DNA of 47,531 nucleotides from an uncultured Bacteroidia bacterium (GTDB lineage: Bacteria > Bacteroidota > Bacteroidia > Bacteroidales > UBA932): NCBI GenBank assembly GCA_902762655.1, contig CACWOZ010000015.1:1-47531 (forward strand), given 5' to 3'. This document shows, piece by piece, positions 17,870 to 27,020 of the stretch. Within the stretch, counting starts at the first letter, position 1, and each line of letters begins with the position of its first letter. Made by a program: the position numbers and the translations under genes. The notes under the pieces were generated by a model. That model ran no database searches. It was not told the DNA's origin and worked only from the letters and a program-made list of their open reading frames with translations.

Positions 17870-19613
17870 TTTCTGCAAGGATTTCGTTGAGTTGAGTACG
17901 GTATTTTTCGAAATCGTCGGAGCCCCACTTATTGTAGTTCATCTGGCGCAGGGTGTTGATGAGGCGCTTGAAGTATGCGCTGCACTGTTCGTAGTTTTCG
18001 AACTCGAACTTGCGGTCGCAGATTTCGAGGATCAGGTCGAGCATATAACGTTGCCTCTCGATAGGACAGAGGCTGTCTACCGGATCGAATCCGTCCTGCT
18101 GGAGGAAGGCGAAGTCGATGAGTTCGCTCTTCCAGAAGGTCTCGTGGTAGCTCATGGGCACGCCGTCGTCACCGAGGATGTTGATCTGGTCGGCCATTTC
18201 CTTACCGCGGAGCACCATGGTCTTGGCGCGGGTGACTTTCTCTACCCATCCCTTCTCGATTTTCTCGTCGAGATAAGCTGCGATTTCTGGATATTCCAGA
18301 TACTTGGAATAGGAATCGATCGGATTGACAGCAGGGTATCGCTTCTGGTCTGCACGGTTTTGCTCGAGGGCATAGAAGCAGCGAGCCGCCTTCTTTGTAG
18401 ACTCGGTGACAGGCTCCTTGAGGTTTCCGCCGGCAGGGGAGACGGTACCTATAAAAGTGACGGCTCCGGTCTGCCCGTTGTTCAGGATTACCATGCCTGC
18501 ACGGGAATAGAAGTTGGATATGATGGATGAAAGGTCCACGGGGAATGCGTCCGCACCGGGGAGCTCCTCCATACGGTTACTCATCTCTCGCAGAGCCTGG
18601 GCCCAGCGGGATGTGGAGTCAGCGAGCAGCAGGCACCTCAGACCCATCGCACGGTAGTATTCGCAGATGGTCATTGCGGTATAGACAGATGCCTCGCGCG
18701 CGGCTACAGGCATATTGGATGTATTGCAGATGATGGTGGTACGTTCCATCAGGTGGCGTCCGGTGTGGGGGTCGATGAGTTCCGGGAACTCGGTGAAAAT
18801 CTCCACGACCTCATTGGCACGCTCGCCGCAGGCGGCCATCACGATGACGTCGGCCTCGCCCTGCTTTGCGATAGCATGCTGGAGCACGGTCTTGCCGCAA
18901 CCGAAAGGCCCGGGAATGAATCCGGTGCCGCCTTCGGCAATGGGGTTGAACGTGTCGATCACGCGCACGCCTGTCTCCATTATCTTTTGCGGACGTGGCT
19001 TCTCCTTATATCCCTTGATGGCGACCTTGACCGGCCATCTCTGAGTCATCGTCACGGCCACATCCTCGCCGTCTTCGTTCACAAGGGTGGCGATGGTGGC
19101 GTCGATGTTGTACTGTCCGGCAGGAGCCACGCTCTTTACGGTGTAAGTCCCCTTGAAGGAGAAAGGCACCATTATTTTATGAGGAAGCCATCCTTCTTTC
19201 ACCTCTCCCAGCCAGTCGGCTGCGATGACTTTGTCGCCCGGCTGTGCGATGGGGGTGAAATCCCAGAGTTTCTCGTGATCCAGGGGATCGGTGTATTCCC
19301 CACGCTTGAGGAACACTCCGGTCATTGTCGTAAGGTCGTTCTGCAGACCGTCGTATACGCTGGACAGAAGACCGGGGCCGAGGGTTGCCTCGAGCATCTT
19401 GCCGAGGAACTCGACCGAGTCGCCGCCGCGTAGTCCGCGGGTGCTCTCGAATACCTGTACCGAGGCTTTGTCGCCGTTTACCTTGATGACCTCGGCAAGA
19501 AGGTCGGTGCCCCCGAGATTGATGTAGCAGAGCTCGTTCTCCGCTACAGGGCCGTCAACTTGCACGGTCACAAGGTTGGAAACTATGCCTGTAACCTTTC
19601 CAGTAGTTTTCAT
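17859..19613 (-). CDS. atpA: V-type ATP synthase catalytic subunit A
   Basis: This 584-residue catalytic subunit has the P-loop GPFGCGKTVLQ (near residue 236), the A-specific non-homologous insertion around residues 120-180, Walker B LLLADSTSRWAQALRE and the PGADAFPVDL loop. It hydrolyses or makes ATP in the A3B3 head. The P-loop has Cys where many prokaryotic A subunits have Ser or Ala, as in the eukaryotic vacuolar enzyme, where that Cys is redox sensitive. It overlaps DUF2764 and B genes at its two ends. Confidence 0.96.
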   Translation of the reverse strand: MKTTGKVTGIVSNLVTVQVDGPVAENELCYINLGGTDLLAEVIKVNGDKASVQVFESTRGLRGGDSVEFLGKMLEATLGPGLLSSVYDGLQNDLTTMTGVFLKRGEYTDPLDHEKLWDFTPIAQPGDKVIAADWLGEVKEGWLPHKIMVPFSFKGTYTVKSVAPAGQYNIDATIATLVNEDGEDVAVTMTQRWPVKVAIKGYKEKPRPQKIMETGVRVIDTFNPIAEGGTGFIPGPFGCGKTVLQHAIAKQGEADVIVMAACGERANEVVEIFTEFPELIDPHTGRHLMERTTIICNTSNMPVAAREASVYTAMTICEYYRAMGLRCLLLADSTSRWAQALREMSNRMEELPGADAFPVDLSSIISNFYSRAGMVILNNGQTGAVTFIGTVSPAGGNLKEPVTESTKKAARCFYALEQNRADQKRYPAVNPIDSYSKYLEYPEIAAYLDEKIEKGWVEKVTRAKTMVLRGKEMADQINILGDDGVPMSYHETFWKSELIDFAFLQQDGFDPVDSLCPIERQRYMLDLILEICDRKFEFENYEQCSAYFKRLINTLRQMNYNKWGSDDFEKYRTQLNEILAENGN

Positions 19614-20197
19614 ATCTTGAAGTTTTCTTTTATTTCTTTGACCAATTTGCGGAAGAGCTCGCGTCCGGCGGCTTCGTCGAGGCGCAGCCAGCGCTCAACC
19701 AGTTTGAGTTTTACCACGAAAGCAAGGATGATGTCGAGGTCGAACACGTCCATCACAGTGAGGGTGTCGACGGCCTTCCAGTAGAAATCGTCAAGGCCGC
19801 GTTCCCTTGCAAGAATGTCGCTTCCTTCGAGGATGGCATCCACTTCGCCCTTCTGTTCGAATTCTGTGTTTTCCTTCTCGGGATCGAGGACAAGGACATC
19901 CGTGCCTTCCGGCCTGCCGAGGGTGCGGTTGAGGTACTCTACCTTGGCATTGCGCACTCCCAGGTCCAGTTCGAAGAAGTTACGGATGAACTTGTTGCTG
20001 CTTGCGGCCGCTTTGCGGTAGAGATCCGCGTCCAGCTTTTCGGGATCATACGAATCCAGCAGCAGGTCCAACGTGAGAATGTCCCTGGTGCTGAGCTGCT
20101 CGCGTATGTCCGCGAGGATGGCTTCCGTATCCGGATTCTCACGCCCGTCCTGCTGCAGGAGAGGGAGTCCGGCGATTATGTATTCGTAATTATTCAC
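19610..20197 (-). CDS. DUF2764 family protein of the V-ATPase operon
   Basis: This 195-residue, charged, helical protein starts MNNYEYIIAGLPLL. A gene of this family sits between atpE and atpA in V-ATPase operons of Bacteroidota, Chlamydiae and spirochaetes. The operon lacks recognisable C, F and G subunits, so a structural role such as the C/d rotor adaptor is a reasonable inference, not a demonstrated one. It overlaps E by 8 nt and A by 4 nt. Confidence 0.8.
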   Translation of the reverse strand: MNNYEYIIAGLPLLQQDGRENPDTEAILADIREQLSTRDILTLDLLLDSYDPEKLDADLYRKAAASSNKFIRNFFELDLGVRNAKVEYLNRTLGRPEGTDVLVLDPEKENTEFEQKGEVDAILEGSDILARERGLDDFYWKAVDTLTVMDVFDLDIILAFVVKLKLVERWLRLDEAAGRELFRKLVKEIKENFKI

Positions 20198-20798
20198 CGA
20201 AGAGTAGTTTTCGCGTTACGGGGCGCAGATACTCTGCAATGAGCTCATTGAAGGTTTGTTCGGTTAAGGATACGAACCAGCCTCCGTCCTTGGGACCTAC
20301 GGTGAAACCGCCGGAAATCTTCTTCGAGAAACCAGCCTCGACGCCTCCTTGGAGGGTCTTGGAGAGCTCTGCCGCTACCCAGGGTTCGAGTTCGGCCTTC
20401 ATACTTTCCGGGAGGACAAGAGCGAGCCCGGTCGCTTCTTCGGCATTGAACTTGTTTGCAACCGCCTTGATGATTTCTTTGATGAAGGCGCTGTCCTTCA
20501 GCGTTTCGGAGACCTTGCCGGCCTCGATCTTGCCGACGAGCAGGTTTTCGATGTCCTTCTTCGTGGCCTGTAGACACTGTGCGGATGCCATCTTCAAATC
20601 GGAATCGACCTTCGACCTCAGATCTTCAGCATCTTTTTCTGCTTTTGCGGTGATGGATGCCGCTTCTGCCTTGGCTTTCTCAATGATTGCGGCCGCTTCT
20701 TTCCTGGCCCCCGCGAGGATTTCTTCCCCTTCGGCCTTACCTTTCACGAGGCCCTCCTGATAGAGCTTCTCGGTAAGTTCTTGCAATTTGTTCTGCAT
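20190..20798 (-). CDS. atpE: V-type ATP synthase subunit E (peripheral stalk)
   Basis: The 202-residue protein starts MQNKLQELTEKLYQEG. It continues with a long Ala/Glu/Lys coiled coil (to about residue 95) and a globular C-terminal part, the usual E-subunit form. It forms the peripheral stalk holding the catalytic head. It is the first gene of the operon. The start at 20798 is preferred since the longer frame runs through the promoter box at 20837-20844. Confidence 0.88.
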   Translation of the reverse strand: MQNKLQELTEKLYQEGLVKGKAEGEEILAGARKEAAAIIEKAKAEAASITAKAEKDAEDLRSKVDSDLKMASAQCLQATKKDIENLLVGKIEAGKVSETLKDSAFIKEIIKAVANKFNAEEATGLALVLPESMKAELEPWVAAELSKTLQGGVEAGFSKKISGGFTVGPKDGGWFVSLTEQTFNELIAEYLRPVTRKLLFGE

Positions 20799-20836
20799 AT
20801 TGTATTGGTTATGTGTAATTTGCACGTTTAATTCCA

Positions 20837-20844
20837 CAAATATA
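20837..20844 (-). promoter_or_regulatory. -7 box TATATTTG of the V-ATPase operon
   Basis: Minus-strand TATATTTG lies 38 nt upstream of atpE and is divergent from the DUF4252-sigma promoter. Confidence 0.5.
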
Positions 20845-20871
20845 GCCAATTTATCGCATAAAAACTATTAT

Positions 20872-20879
20872 TATCTTTG
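20872..20879 (+). promoter_or_regulatory. -7 box TATCTTTG of the DUF4252-sigma factor operon
   Basis: This canonical TAnnTTTG lies 33 nt upstream of the ATG at 20913. Only a weak ATTT is seen at the expected -33 position. Confidence 0.5.
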
Positions 20880-20912
20880 TAACATTTCAGAGTTTTCTCC
20901 GTCTTTTAAACG

Positions 20913-21416
20913 ATGAAAAAATTATTGATCATATTAGGCATCGTGCTGATTCCGTTCTCCGGAACAGCTGGAAAGGGTGTCCCCAAAAATCAATTGATGG
21001 CGGCACTCTCTGAATTTAAAAGAGTGGAGGGAGTTGAACTTGTGCAACTTGGCCCTTTGGCTACATCTGCCCTTAAGACCGTAGTCCGCATCTCCTCTTC
21101 GGGAGACGAGGATGCACGGCAGGCGCTTGCTTTGATGAAAGGCGTGCGCAGGGTTACCGTTTTCGAATATGAAGATTGCGATTCGCTGGTCAGGGACAGA
21201 ATCAACCGCAGGCTGAACCGTATCCTTGGTAATTCCGAACTCCTATTCGAAGCGAAGGACGGGGGAGATGTGACAAGATTCTACGGCGTAACCGACAGCA
21301 AAGGCGAAATAGTCCGTGATTTTGTCCTTTATACACCCGGGGACTGTGCACTCATCTGCATCTTCGGAAAAGTTTCCATGAAGGCGGTCGAGAAAATAAT
21401 AAAAGACAATGATTGA
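20913..21416 (+). CDS. DUF4252 family exported protein (first copy)
   Basis: This 167-residue protein has a signal peptide (MKKLLIILGIVLIPFSGTAG). The body holds the DUF4252 pattern, with alternating strands ending in ALICIFGKVSMKAVEKI. The family is of unknown function and is often encoded beside ECF sigma factors in Bacteroidota. It overlaps the sigma factor gene by 8 nt and shares an operon with a second, diverged DUF4252 protein at 22286-22768. Confidence 0.78.
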   Translation: MKKLLIILGIVLIPFSGTAGKGVPKNQLMAALSEFKRVEGVELVQLGPLATSALKTVVRISSSGDEDARQALALMKGVRRVTVFEYEDCDSLVRDRINRRLNRILGNSELLFEAKDGGDVTRFYGVTDSKGEIVRDFVLYTPGDCALICIFGKVSMKAVEKIIKDND

Positions 21417-21888
21417 GAGGGAGTTCCATAGCCAGTACCTTTCCTTGGCCGAAGCACTCTACAGGGTTGCTTTCTACATCCTGGAATCGGAAGCAGAGGC
21501 GGAGGATGCGGTTCAGGAACTATATCTGAAGCTTTGGAAGAACCGCAGTGCGCTGGACGGCATACGCAGCCCCAAGGCTTATGCGATGACACTGCTCCGT
21601 AACATTTGTATGGACCGAATTCGCCAGGAGAAGCAGATCAGCGGGGCCGAGGTGCCGGAGAGTATCGGGGGCGGATTCGATCCGGAAGCCGCGATAGATG
21701 GGAAGGAAAGGCTGGAAAAGGTTCTCGCCGCAGTCAAGTCCCTGCCCGACAAACAGAGGGAAATCCTCATCCTGCGTGCCGTCGAAGGGCTCTCATACGA
21801 TGAAATAACCGAACGGACCGGGATAAACTACCTTTCACTACGTGTACTGCTTTCGCGGGCACGGCAAACATTGAAGAAATTAGTATGA
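21409..21888 (+). CDS. ECF-type RNA polymerase sigma-70 factor
   Basis: This is a 159-residue minimal ECF sigma factor. Region 2 spans about residues 8-75 (AEDAVQELYLKLWKNR; LRNICMDRIRQEK) and region 4 about 105-158 (LPDKQREILILRAVEGLSYDEI, then an HTH with SLRVLLSRARQTLKK). It should direct transcription of its own operon or envelope genes. It overlaps DUF4252 upstream by 8 nt and the candidate anti-sigma gene by 4 nt (ATGA). Confidence 0.93.
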   Translation: MIEREFHSQYLSLAEALYRVAFYILESEAEAEDAVQELYLKLWKNRSALDGIRSPKAYAMTLLRNICMDRIRQEKQISGAEVPESIGGGFDPEAAIDGKERLEKVLAAVKSLPDKQREILILRAVEGLSYDEITERTGINYLSLRVLLSRARQTLKKLV

Positions 21889-22289
21889 AACGTATAGAAG
21901 ATATAGAAAAACTCAGCATCGAAGAACTTGAAGCGGCTTCGGAAACCCTTCCCGTGCCCGAAGGCTTCAGGCAGCGCATCGAGAGTACTCTGCTCTCGGA
22001 AGAATCGCTCGCCGCAGAAGGCGTCCGTGGCAGAAAGACCGTCCGTCTTGCTGTGCGCAGCGTGGTTTCCATGCTCGCCGTTGCAGCAGTTGTTGCTGCG
22101 GTACTGCTGATCCGCAAACCCGCCGAACTGAAAGATAGTTTCGATGACCCTATGCTTGCATACGCACAGGTCGAGCAGACCTTCCAATATATATCAGGAA
22201 AAATGTCCGGAGGCATCGATATGGTCCGCGATGCGGCGCCTATAGCCGTCCGTCCGGAAGAGATAATCAAAAAAATCAACTCGAAATGA
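21885..22289 (+). CDS. Single-pass membrane protein, candidate anti-sigma factor
   Basis: This 134-residue protein has an acidic cytoplasmic N-terminus of about 55 residues (IEDIEKLSIEELEAA), one transmembrane helix at about 58-76 (VSMLAVAAVVAAVLLI) and a periplasmic tail. The topology and position directly after the ECF sigma gene suggest it holds that sigma factor, but no anti-sigma domain is recognised. The ATG overlaps the sigma stop (ATGA), and its own stop overlaps the next gene the same way. Confidence 0.6.
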   Translation: MKRIEDIEKLSIEELEAASETLPVPEGFRQRIESTLLSEESLAAEGVRGRKTVRLAVRSVVSMLAVAAVVAAVLLIRKPAELKDSFDDPMLAYAQVEQTFQYISGKMSGGIDMVRDAAPIAVRPEEIIKKINSK

Positions 22290-22768
22290 AAAAGATAATT
22301 GCAATTGCAGCATTGCTGCTAGGTATCATAAGCGCATCTGCCCAGGACGGCAGGAGCATCTATCAGAAGTATTCCGATGCGGACAACATCAGCGCGGTGT
22401 ATGTTTCTCCCGCGATGTTCCGTCTTATCGGTCGCATCCCGGACATCCAGGCGGGGGACGGAAACGTCAATCTTACCCCTGTGATCCAGGGCCTGACAGG
22501 CCTTTACATAATCAGCAGCGAAAACCGGGAAATCAATGGCCACCTGTCGAAAGACGTGAGCAAATTCATCAACTCCGGCACTTATGAATTGCTGATGGAG
22601 GCCAAGGACAACGGCGAAAAAGTGACCATGTACACCTGCGGCGATGAAAAGACCGTAACCAGTTTCGTCCTGCTTGCCGACGAGGGTTCGGAGGTCACGT
22701 TCATCTGCCTGGACGGCAAGATGGACCGCGAAAAACTGGAGGGCCTTCTGGCCGAACAGATGAAGTAG
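22286..22768 (+). CDS. DUF4252 family exported protein (second copy)
   Basis: The 160-residue protein has a signal peptide cleaved near SASAQ and the DUF4252 pattern, with YQKYSDADNISAVYVSPAMF at the start of the mature protein and VTFICLDGKMDREKLEGLL at the end. It is clearly related in layout to the protein at 20913-21416. As the last gene of the sigma operon it is a likely envelope partner or target of the regulatory pair. Confidence 0.78.
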   Translation: MKKIIAIAALLLGIISASAQDGRSIYQKYSDADNISAVYVSPAMFRLIGRIPDIQAGDGNVNLTPVIQGLTGLYIISSENREINGHLSKDVSKFINSGTYELLMEAKDNGEKVTMYTCGDEKTVTSFVLLADEGSEVTFICLDGKMDREKLEGLLAEQMK

Positions 22769-22799
22769 GAAATTTTTTTCATTTTTCCCAATTAATTAC

Positions 22800-22807
22800 T
22801 ACTTTTG
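22800..22807 (+). promoter_or_regulatory. -7 box TACTTTTG of the MORN-fucosidase operon
   Basis: The box lies 33 nt before the ATG at 22841, with a T-rich stretch at 22773-22780 near the -33 distance. Confidence 0.45.
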
Positions 22808-22840
22808 GAAATAATTGACCGAAACATAATTAATTGGCAT

Positions 22841-24412
22841 ATGAAAAAAATCCTCTTCTGTGCAATGACGCTTCTGCTGGTGTTCGCTCCAGCCCGGCTG
22901 GATGCCAGGAAAGTGAAATTCAAGAATGGCGACGTATATGACGGGGAATGGAAGAACAAGGCCCCCAACGGCATAGGCCTCATGATGTACGCTAATGGGG
23001 AGATTTACTCAGGCGCCTGGGAGAACGGTATACGAACCGGCCAGGGCGCCATGTCTTTTGCTAACGGGGATGAGTATTCCGGCGAATGGAAAGATGATCT
23101 TTTCCATGGTGATGGCAAAATGACCTATGCCAATAATGACATATACGAAGGTTGCTGGGAAGCCGGCATGCAGTCCGGACAGGGTGTCATGAATTATGCC
23201 GACGGTTCGGTGTATGAAGGAGAGTGGAATGCCGGTCTCTATAGCGGGCAGGGAAAGAAGACCTATGCCAACAAGGACGTATACGACGGCTCCTGGGAGT
23301 CCGGCAGGCAATCTGGTCCTGGTACTATGATTTATGCGAGCGGTTCCTCATACGAGGGTAACTGGGAAGCAGGTCAGCCGTCCGGCGAGGGCAAGATGTT
23401 CTATGTGAGCGGAGATGTCTATTCCGGACTATGGCAGAATGGAGTACGCGCCGGTGCAGGCGAGTTCTACGATAAGGTCCTGGACCGTTATTTCCAGGGG
23501 ATATGGGACAATACTGCATTGTCGGGAGCGGGATGCGTGCGTTTTGGAGGAGCACCCGACGCTCTTACGCTCCAGGGTAACTGGGTAGACAACAATGTAT
23601 TCCAGACAAGTTACGCACTTGCTGGCAAATCTTTTATAGGAACAGTCCTCGCACATACCGGGGACGGCCAGAATGGCCCGTATCTGAATACCGGCAAAGT
23701 GGTATGGACCGAAGATATCACGGCGGAAGGCACCTGGAAACCGGAAGTGACACTTGTCTCCTGCAAGCACACCGACCTTATAGCCGGAAAAGTCCACTAT
23801 AATATTGATGGCCGTGTCTTCGACGGTGATGTAAAGGACGGGAAAGAGGCAAACGGCAATCTTACAGTTTCGATTCCAGGCCAGTTCAGTTTCTCCGGTG
23901 AGATGAAGGACGGCGAGCCATTCGGCATCTATATCGGCGATATCAAGGCCAGTTCGTTCCAGGGATTCGACTTTGGTGTCTGGGATGAAGTGCAAGGTGC
24001 TGACATAGGCCGCATAGAAGGTGCCGGAGCCCTCTGCGGGGTCTTCAGAAAAAGACTTAATCCCGAAGATGATGATGCCGCGCCTCGCTATTTCACTGTA
24101 CGCGGCCTGCTCAAGGAGGGCATACCAGACGGAGATGTCTATATGGAATATGCTTCCGCTGACTCCCTTGCCATGACTTCCACCTGGAAGGATGGAAAAC
24201 TGGTCGAAGGAAAGGGCATGCTGGATACGGTTCCTTTTTCGGTTACCGGTTCGGAAGACAGCAACAGCATTCTGGTAGAACTCGAAAACGGAGAGCGTTG
24301 CAACTTCATCTGGACCGAGGTTTTCGGTATCCTTCAGGAAATCCGAAACAAGGTTCAGGAGCAGCGTACTCTGCGTGAGAAACTTGCTGCCGACTTGCTC
24401 GGTAATGCTTAA
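22841..24412 (+). CDS. Exported MORN-repeat protein
   Basis: The 523-residue protein has a signal peptide (MKKILFCAMTLLLVFAPA). About eight 23-residue MORN repeats (pattern YxGxWxxGxxxGxGxmxYanGd) span residues 25-215. The C-terminal 300 residues carry weaker repeats (for example GTWKPEV; GDVKDGKEANG). MORN repeats form elongated beta-hairpin scaffolds that bind proteins or lipids. The start at 22841 is chosen for its signal peptide. The stop overlaps the next gene start by 8 nt, linking it to the MG2/plug protein. Confidence 0.85.
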   Translation: MKKILFCAMTLLLVFAPARLDARKVKFKNGDVYDGEWKNKAPNGIGLMMYANGEIYSGAWENGIRTGQGAMSFANGDEYSGEWKDDLFHGDGKMTYANNDIYEGCWEAGMQSGQGVMNYADGSVYEGEWNAGLYSGQGKKTYANKDVYDGSWESGRQSGPGTMIYASGSSYEGNWEAGQPSGEGKMFYVSGDVYSGLWQNGVRAGAGEFYDKVLDRYFQGIWDNTALSGAGCVRFGGAPDALTLQGNWVDNNVFQTSYALAGKSFIGTVLAHTGDGQNGPYLNTGKVVWTEDITAEGTWKPEVTLVSCKHTDLIAGKVHYNIDGRVFDGDVKDGKEANGNLTVSIPGQFSFSGEMKDGEPFGIYIGDIKASSFQGFDFGVWDEVQGADIGRIEGAGALCGVFRKRLNPEDDDAAPRYFTVRGLLKEGIPDGDVYMEYASADSLAMTSTWKDGKLVEGKGMLDTVPFSVTGSEDSNSILVELENGERCNFIWTEVFGILQEIRNKVQEQRTLREKLAADLLGNA

Positions 24413-27020
24413 GTCCCGTATTTTTGCTGTTGTACTCGTGCTGCTTACAGCATTCGAGGCAACGGGACAGAACACGGCTGTCGCGGATTCCTGCCTTGTC
24501 CGGATTTCGCGGCAGTCTGCTTTATTCCCGCAGGAAAAAATCCATGTGCAGACGGATAAGGGTGCGTATCTCTCAGGAGAGAGAATATGGCTGCGCGCCC
24601 ATCTTGTGAATGCCTCCGACGGCAGGCTTTCCAATATCAGCAGATATGTCTATGTTGAGTTGCTGAATCCCTTCAGTGAACTTGTGGAGCGCATCATGCT
24701 AAGGCCGGACAGCCTTGGTGTTTTTGCGGGCCATATCGACCTTAAGGAGGAACTTCCGGAAGGCGGATATACCATCCGCTCTTACACCCGCTATATGCAG
24801 AATCAAGGTCCGCAAGCCTTTTACCGAAAACTGGTGCAAGTGCTTGATCCTTATTCGTTGCAGATGGATACGAGGGCGGTTTTCTCCTTCATGGAACGCG
24901 GAATGAGTGCCCGTTTTACGTTTACCGACCATAACAGTGGCACTGCTGCCTACCCTGCGATTGTAACGGTCAAATTGCCCGGGAAAGCTGAGCAGAGCCT
25001 GAAGAATCGGGAGGGTGTGTTTGCCGCCCGCCTGCCTTCCGATGCTGCCGGTGGGAGTCTTCTTCTAGGCATAAGTTGGCAGGGAAGAAAGTATCAGAAA
25101 TATATCAGCATTCCGGCCCGGCCCGGCGAATTCGATGTGTCGCTGTTACCTGAAGGTGGATATCTGGTGCCCGGAAGGGCTTGTCGCATCGGTGTTAAGG
25201 CCCTTGGACAGGACGGCCTCGGCTTGAACGTCAGCGGCATTGTGCTGGATTCCAAGGGGAAACAGGCGGCTTCGTTTGGCAATCTCTATAAGGGCTTGGG
25301 CTCCTTCATCTTCAAAGCCGCGGCAGGGGAGCATTATACGGCCGTTTGCACAGCGGAGGACGGTTCTGTAAGGAGTTTCCCTCTTCCGGATGCAGATCCC
25401 GCAGCACGCACACTGCAACTTCAGCTGGTTAGGAACAGACTGAATATCTCTCTGCTCCGCGGGCCGGCTGCCCCCTCAGAAGATTTATACCTGATGGTGC
25501 ATCAGGGAGGACGCGCCATTCTTTGCACGGAATGGAAACAGGACATGGATTACACTACTCTCGATCTGAGCAGTATCCCTCAGGATATGCTCAAGGCGGG
25601 AATTGTCAATTTCGTCCTGATCGACAGTGATTTCAATGTTATCAGCGAGCGCATTTTCTTCCATTTTGGAAATACGGGCCTGAATCAGGATGTTTCCCGT
25701 GAGACGGCGGCCTATGGCACCAGGCAATTAGTGAGGCTAAAGATCAATTCTGCCAGCGGCGCGGCATTGGCGGTCGGTGTCACCGATTCTCAGTCAGCCG
25801 TTCCGGCCCCGGAGAGTATAGTTTCCACCCTGCTGCTCTCTTCAGAAATCAATGGCAACATCGAAGGACCGGCTGATTTCTTCACACCAGAGGGCCGGCC
25901 TTTGATGGATGCACTGATGCTTACCCAGGCATGGCGCAGATACGATATCCCCCAGGCCCTCAAAGGAAATTATACCAGACCATCCATCAAGGCTGAAAAG
26001 TATCAGGAACTGTCCGGACATGCCGAGGGTTTTGTATTCAATACCATGAAAGATGGCCGGGTGTCGCTTTACGCCACGCTGGAATCGATGACGAGCATGG
26101 ACTATGCGACGCTGACCAGGGACGGCCGCTTTTCATTCGCGACGGAATTCCCGGATGGCACCCAAATCACCGTCCAGTCCCAGACTCGCAAGGGCCTCAA
26201 AGGGAATATCCTTGAGATAGATCATAAAGAGTATCCTACCGTCACCGGCGCTGCTTTGAGAGCTCCTGCCGCCCCTGTTGAGGCTGACGCATATATGAAA
26301 CAGGCCGACGAGGAGTATCTCCGCCGGCATGGCATACGTGCTACGATGCTGGACGCAGCCGTGGTTGCTGCAAGTATCGAAGAAAGACCCAACGATTCCA
26401 TCTGGTACTCCGAACTGAATTCCACCAGGCCGCTTACATCGACTGAAATTGAGAAGATGCATTTCACCGATATCCTTTCGGTATTCCTGAATACACCTGG
26501 TGTGACCGTAAGGCACGGAAGTTCAGGTAATTACCTTACTACATCTCGTTCAGATCTCCCTGCCCTTCCGGTCATAGACGACGTAGTGCTTCCGGAGTAT
26601 GATGTGATGAGCCTGAATCCAGAAGACATCGACAATATCTTCGTAATTAAGGATTACACTTCACAATTCGGCTACTATCCCGGGTACAGCGGCGCCGTTG
26701 TGATCAAGACTTCCAGGGGTGAGATAGGAACTCCTCCCAAATCCTATAACATAGCGCGTGTCAGACCCCTCGGCTACCAGCGTCCTGCAGAATTCTGGTC
26801 GCCTAAATACGTGACGCTGGCTGAAAAGGAATCTGCCGTGCCTGACCTGCGCACTACGATATACTGGAATCCGGAAGTTGTCGTCAGCCCTCAAGGGGAA
26901 TGCACAATCGAGTTCTGGACGGCCGACAGGGGCACGGAGTACAGTATATGTGGAGAGGGCGTTTCGACAGATGGAGAAATATTGACAGTCCATAGAATAA
27001 TAAAGATAGAAGAGAAATGA
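24405..27020 (+). CDS. Large exported protein with MG2-like domain and TonB-receptor plug-like domain, no barrel
   Basis: The 871-residue protein has a signal peptide ([22 protein letters not shown] cut here into its core) and an N-terminal macroglobulin-like domain ([19 protein letters not shown]). Further Ig-like repeats follow, then a C-terminal plug-like domain at about residues 700-790 ([25 protein letters not shown]). No beta-barrel follows the plug, so it is not a transporter. Proteins of this architecture occur in Bacteroidota near polysaccharide loci and are functionally uncharacterised. The GH95 gene overlaps its stop as ATGA. Confidence 0.75.
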   Translation: MLKSRIFAVVLVLLTAFEATGQNTAVADSCLVRISRQSALFPQEKIHVQTDKGAYLSGERIWLRAHLVNASDGRLSNISRYVYVELLNPFSELVERIMLRPDSLGVFAGHIDLKEELPEGGYTIRSYTRYMQNQGPQAFYRKLVQVLDPYSLQMDTRAVFSFMERGMSARFTFTDHNSGTAAYPAIVTVKLPGKAEQSLKNREGVFAARLPSDAAGGSLLLGISWQGRKYQKYISIPARPGEFDVSLLPEGGYLVPGRACRIGVKALGQDGLGLNVSGIVLDSKGKQAASFGNLYKGLGSFIFKAAAGEHYTAVCTAEDGSVRSFPLPDADPAARTLQLQLVRNRLNISLLRGPAAPSEDLYLMVHQGGRAILCTEWKQDMDYTTLDLSSIPQDMLKAGIVNFVLIDSDFNVISERIFFHFGNTGLNQDVSRETAAYGTRQLVRLKINSASGAALAVGVTDSQSAVPAPESIVSTLLLSSEINGNIEGPADFFTPEGRPLMDALMLTQAWRRYDIPQALKGNYTRPSIKAEKYQELSGHAEGFVFNTMKDGRVSLYATLESMTSMDYATLTRDGRFSFATEFPDGTQITVQSQTRKGLKGNILEIDHKEYPTVTGAALRAPAAPVEADAYMKQADEEYLRRHGIRATMLDAAVVAASIEERPNDSIWYSELNSTRPLTSTEIEKMHFTDILSVFLNTPGVTVRHGSSGNYLTTSRSDLPALPVIDDVVLPEYDVMSLNPEDIDNIFVIKDYTSQFGYYPGYSGAVVIKTSRGEIGTPPKSYNIARVRPLGYQRPAEFWSPKYVTLAEKESAVPDLRTTIYWNPEVVVSPQGECTIEFWTADRGTEYSICGEGVSTDGEILTVHRIIKIEEK

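Noticed and set aside
17604-18530. Long plus-strand open frame of 308 codons.
   Set aside because: It is antisense to V-ATPase subunits A and B and shows no recognisable protein features.
23429-24634. Minus-strand open frame of 401 codons.
   Set aside because: It lies opposite the MORN-repeat gene and the start of the plug protein; its long length comes from the repeated codons on the other strand.
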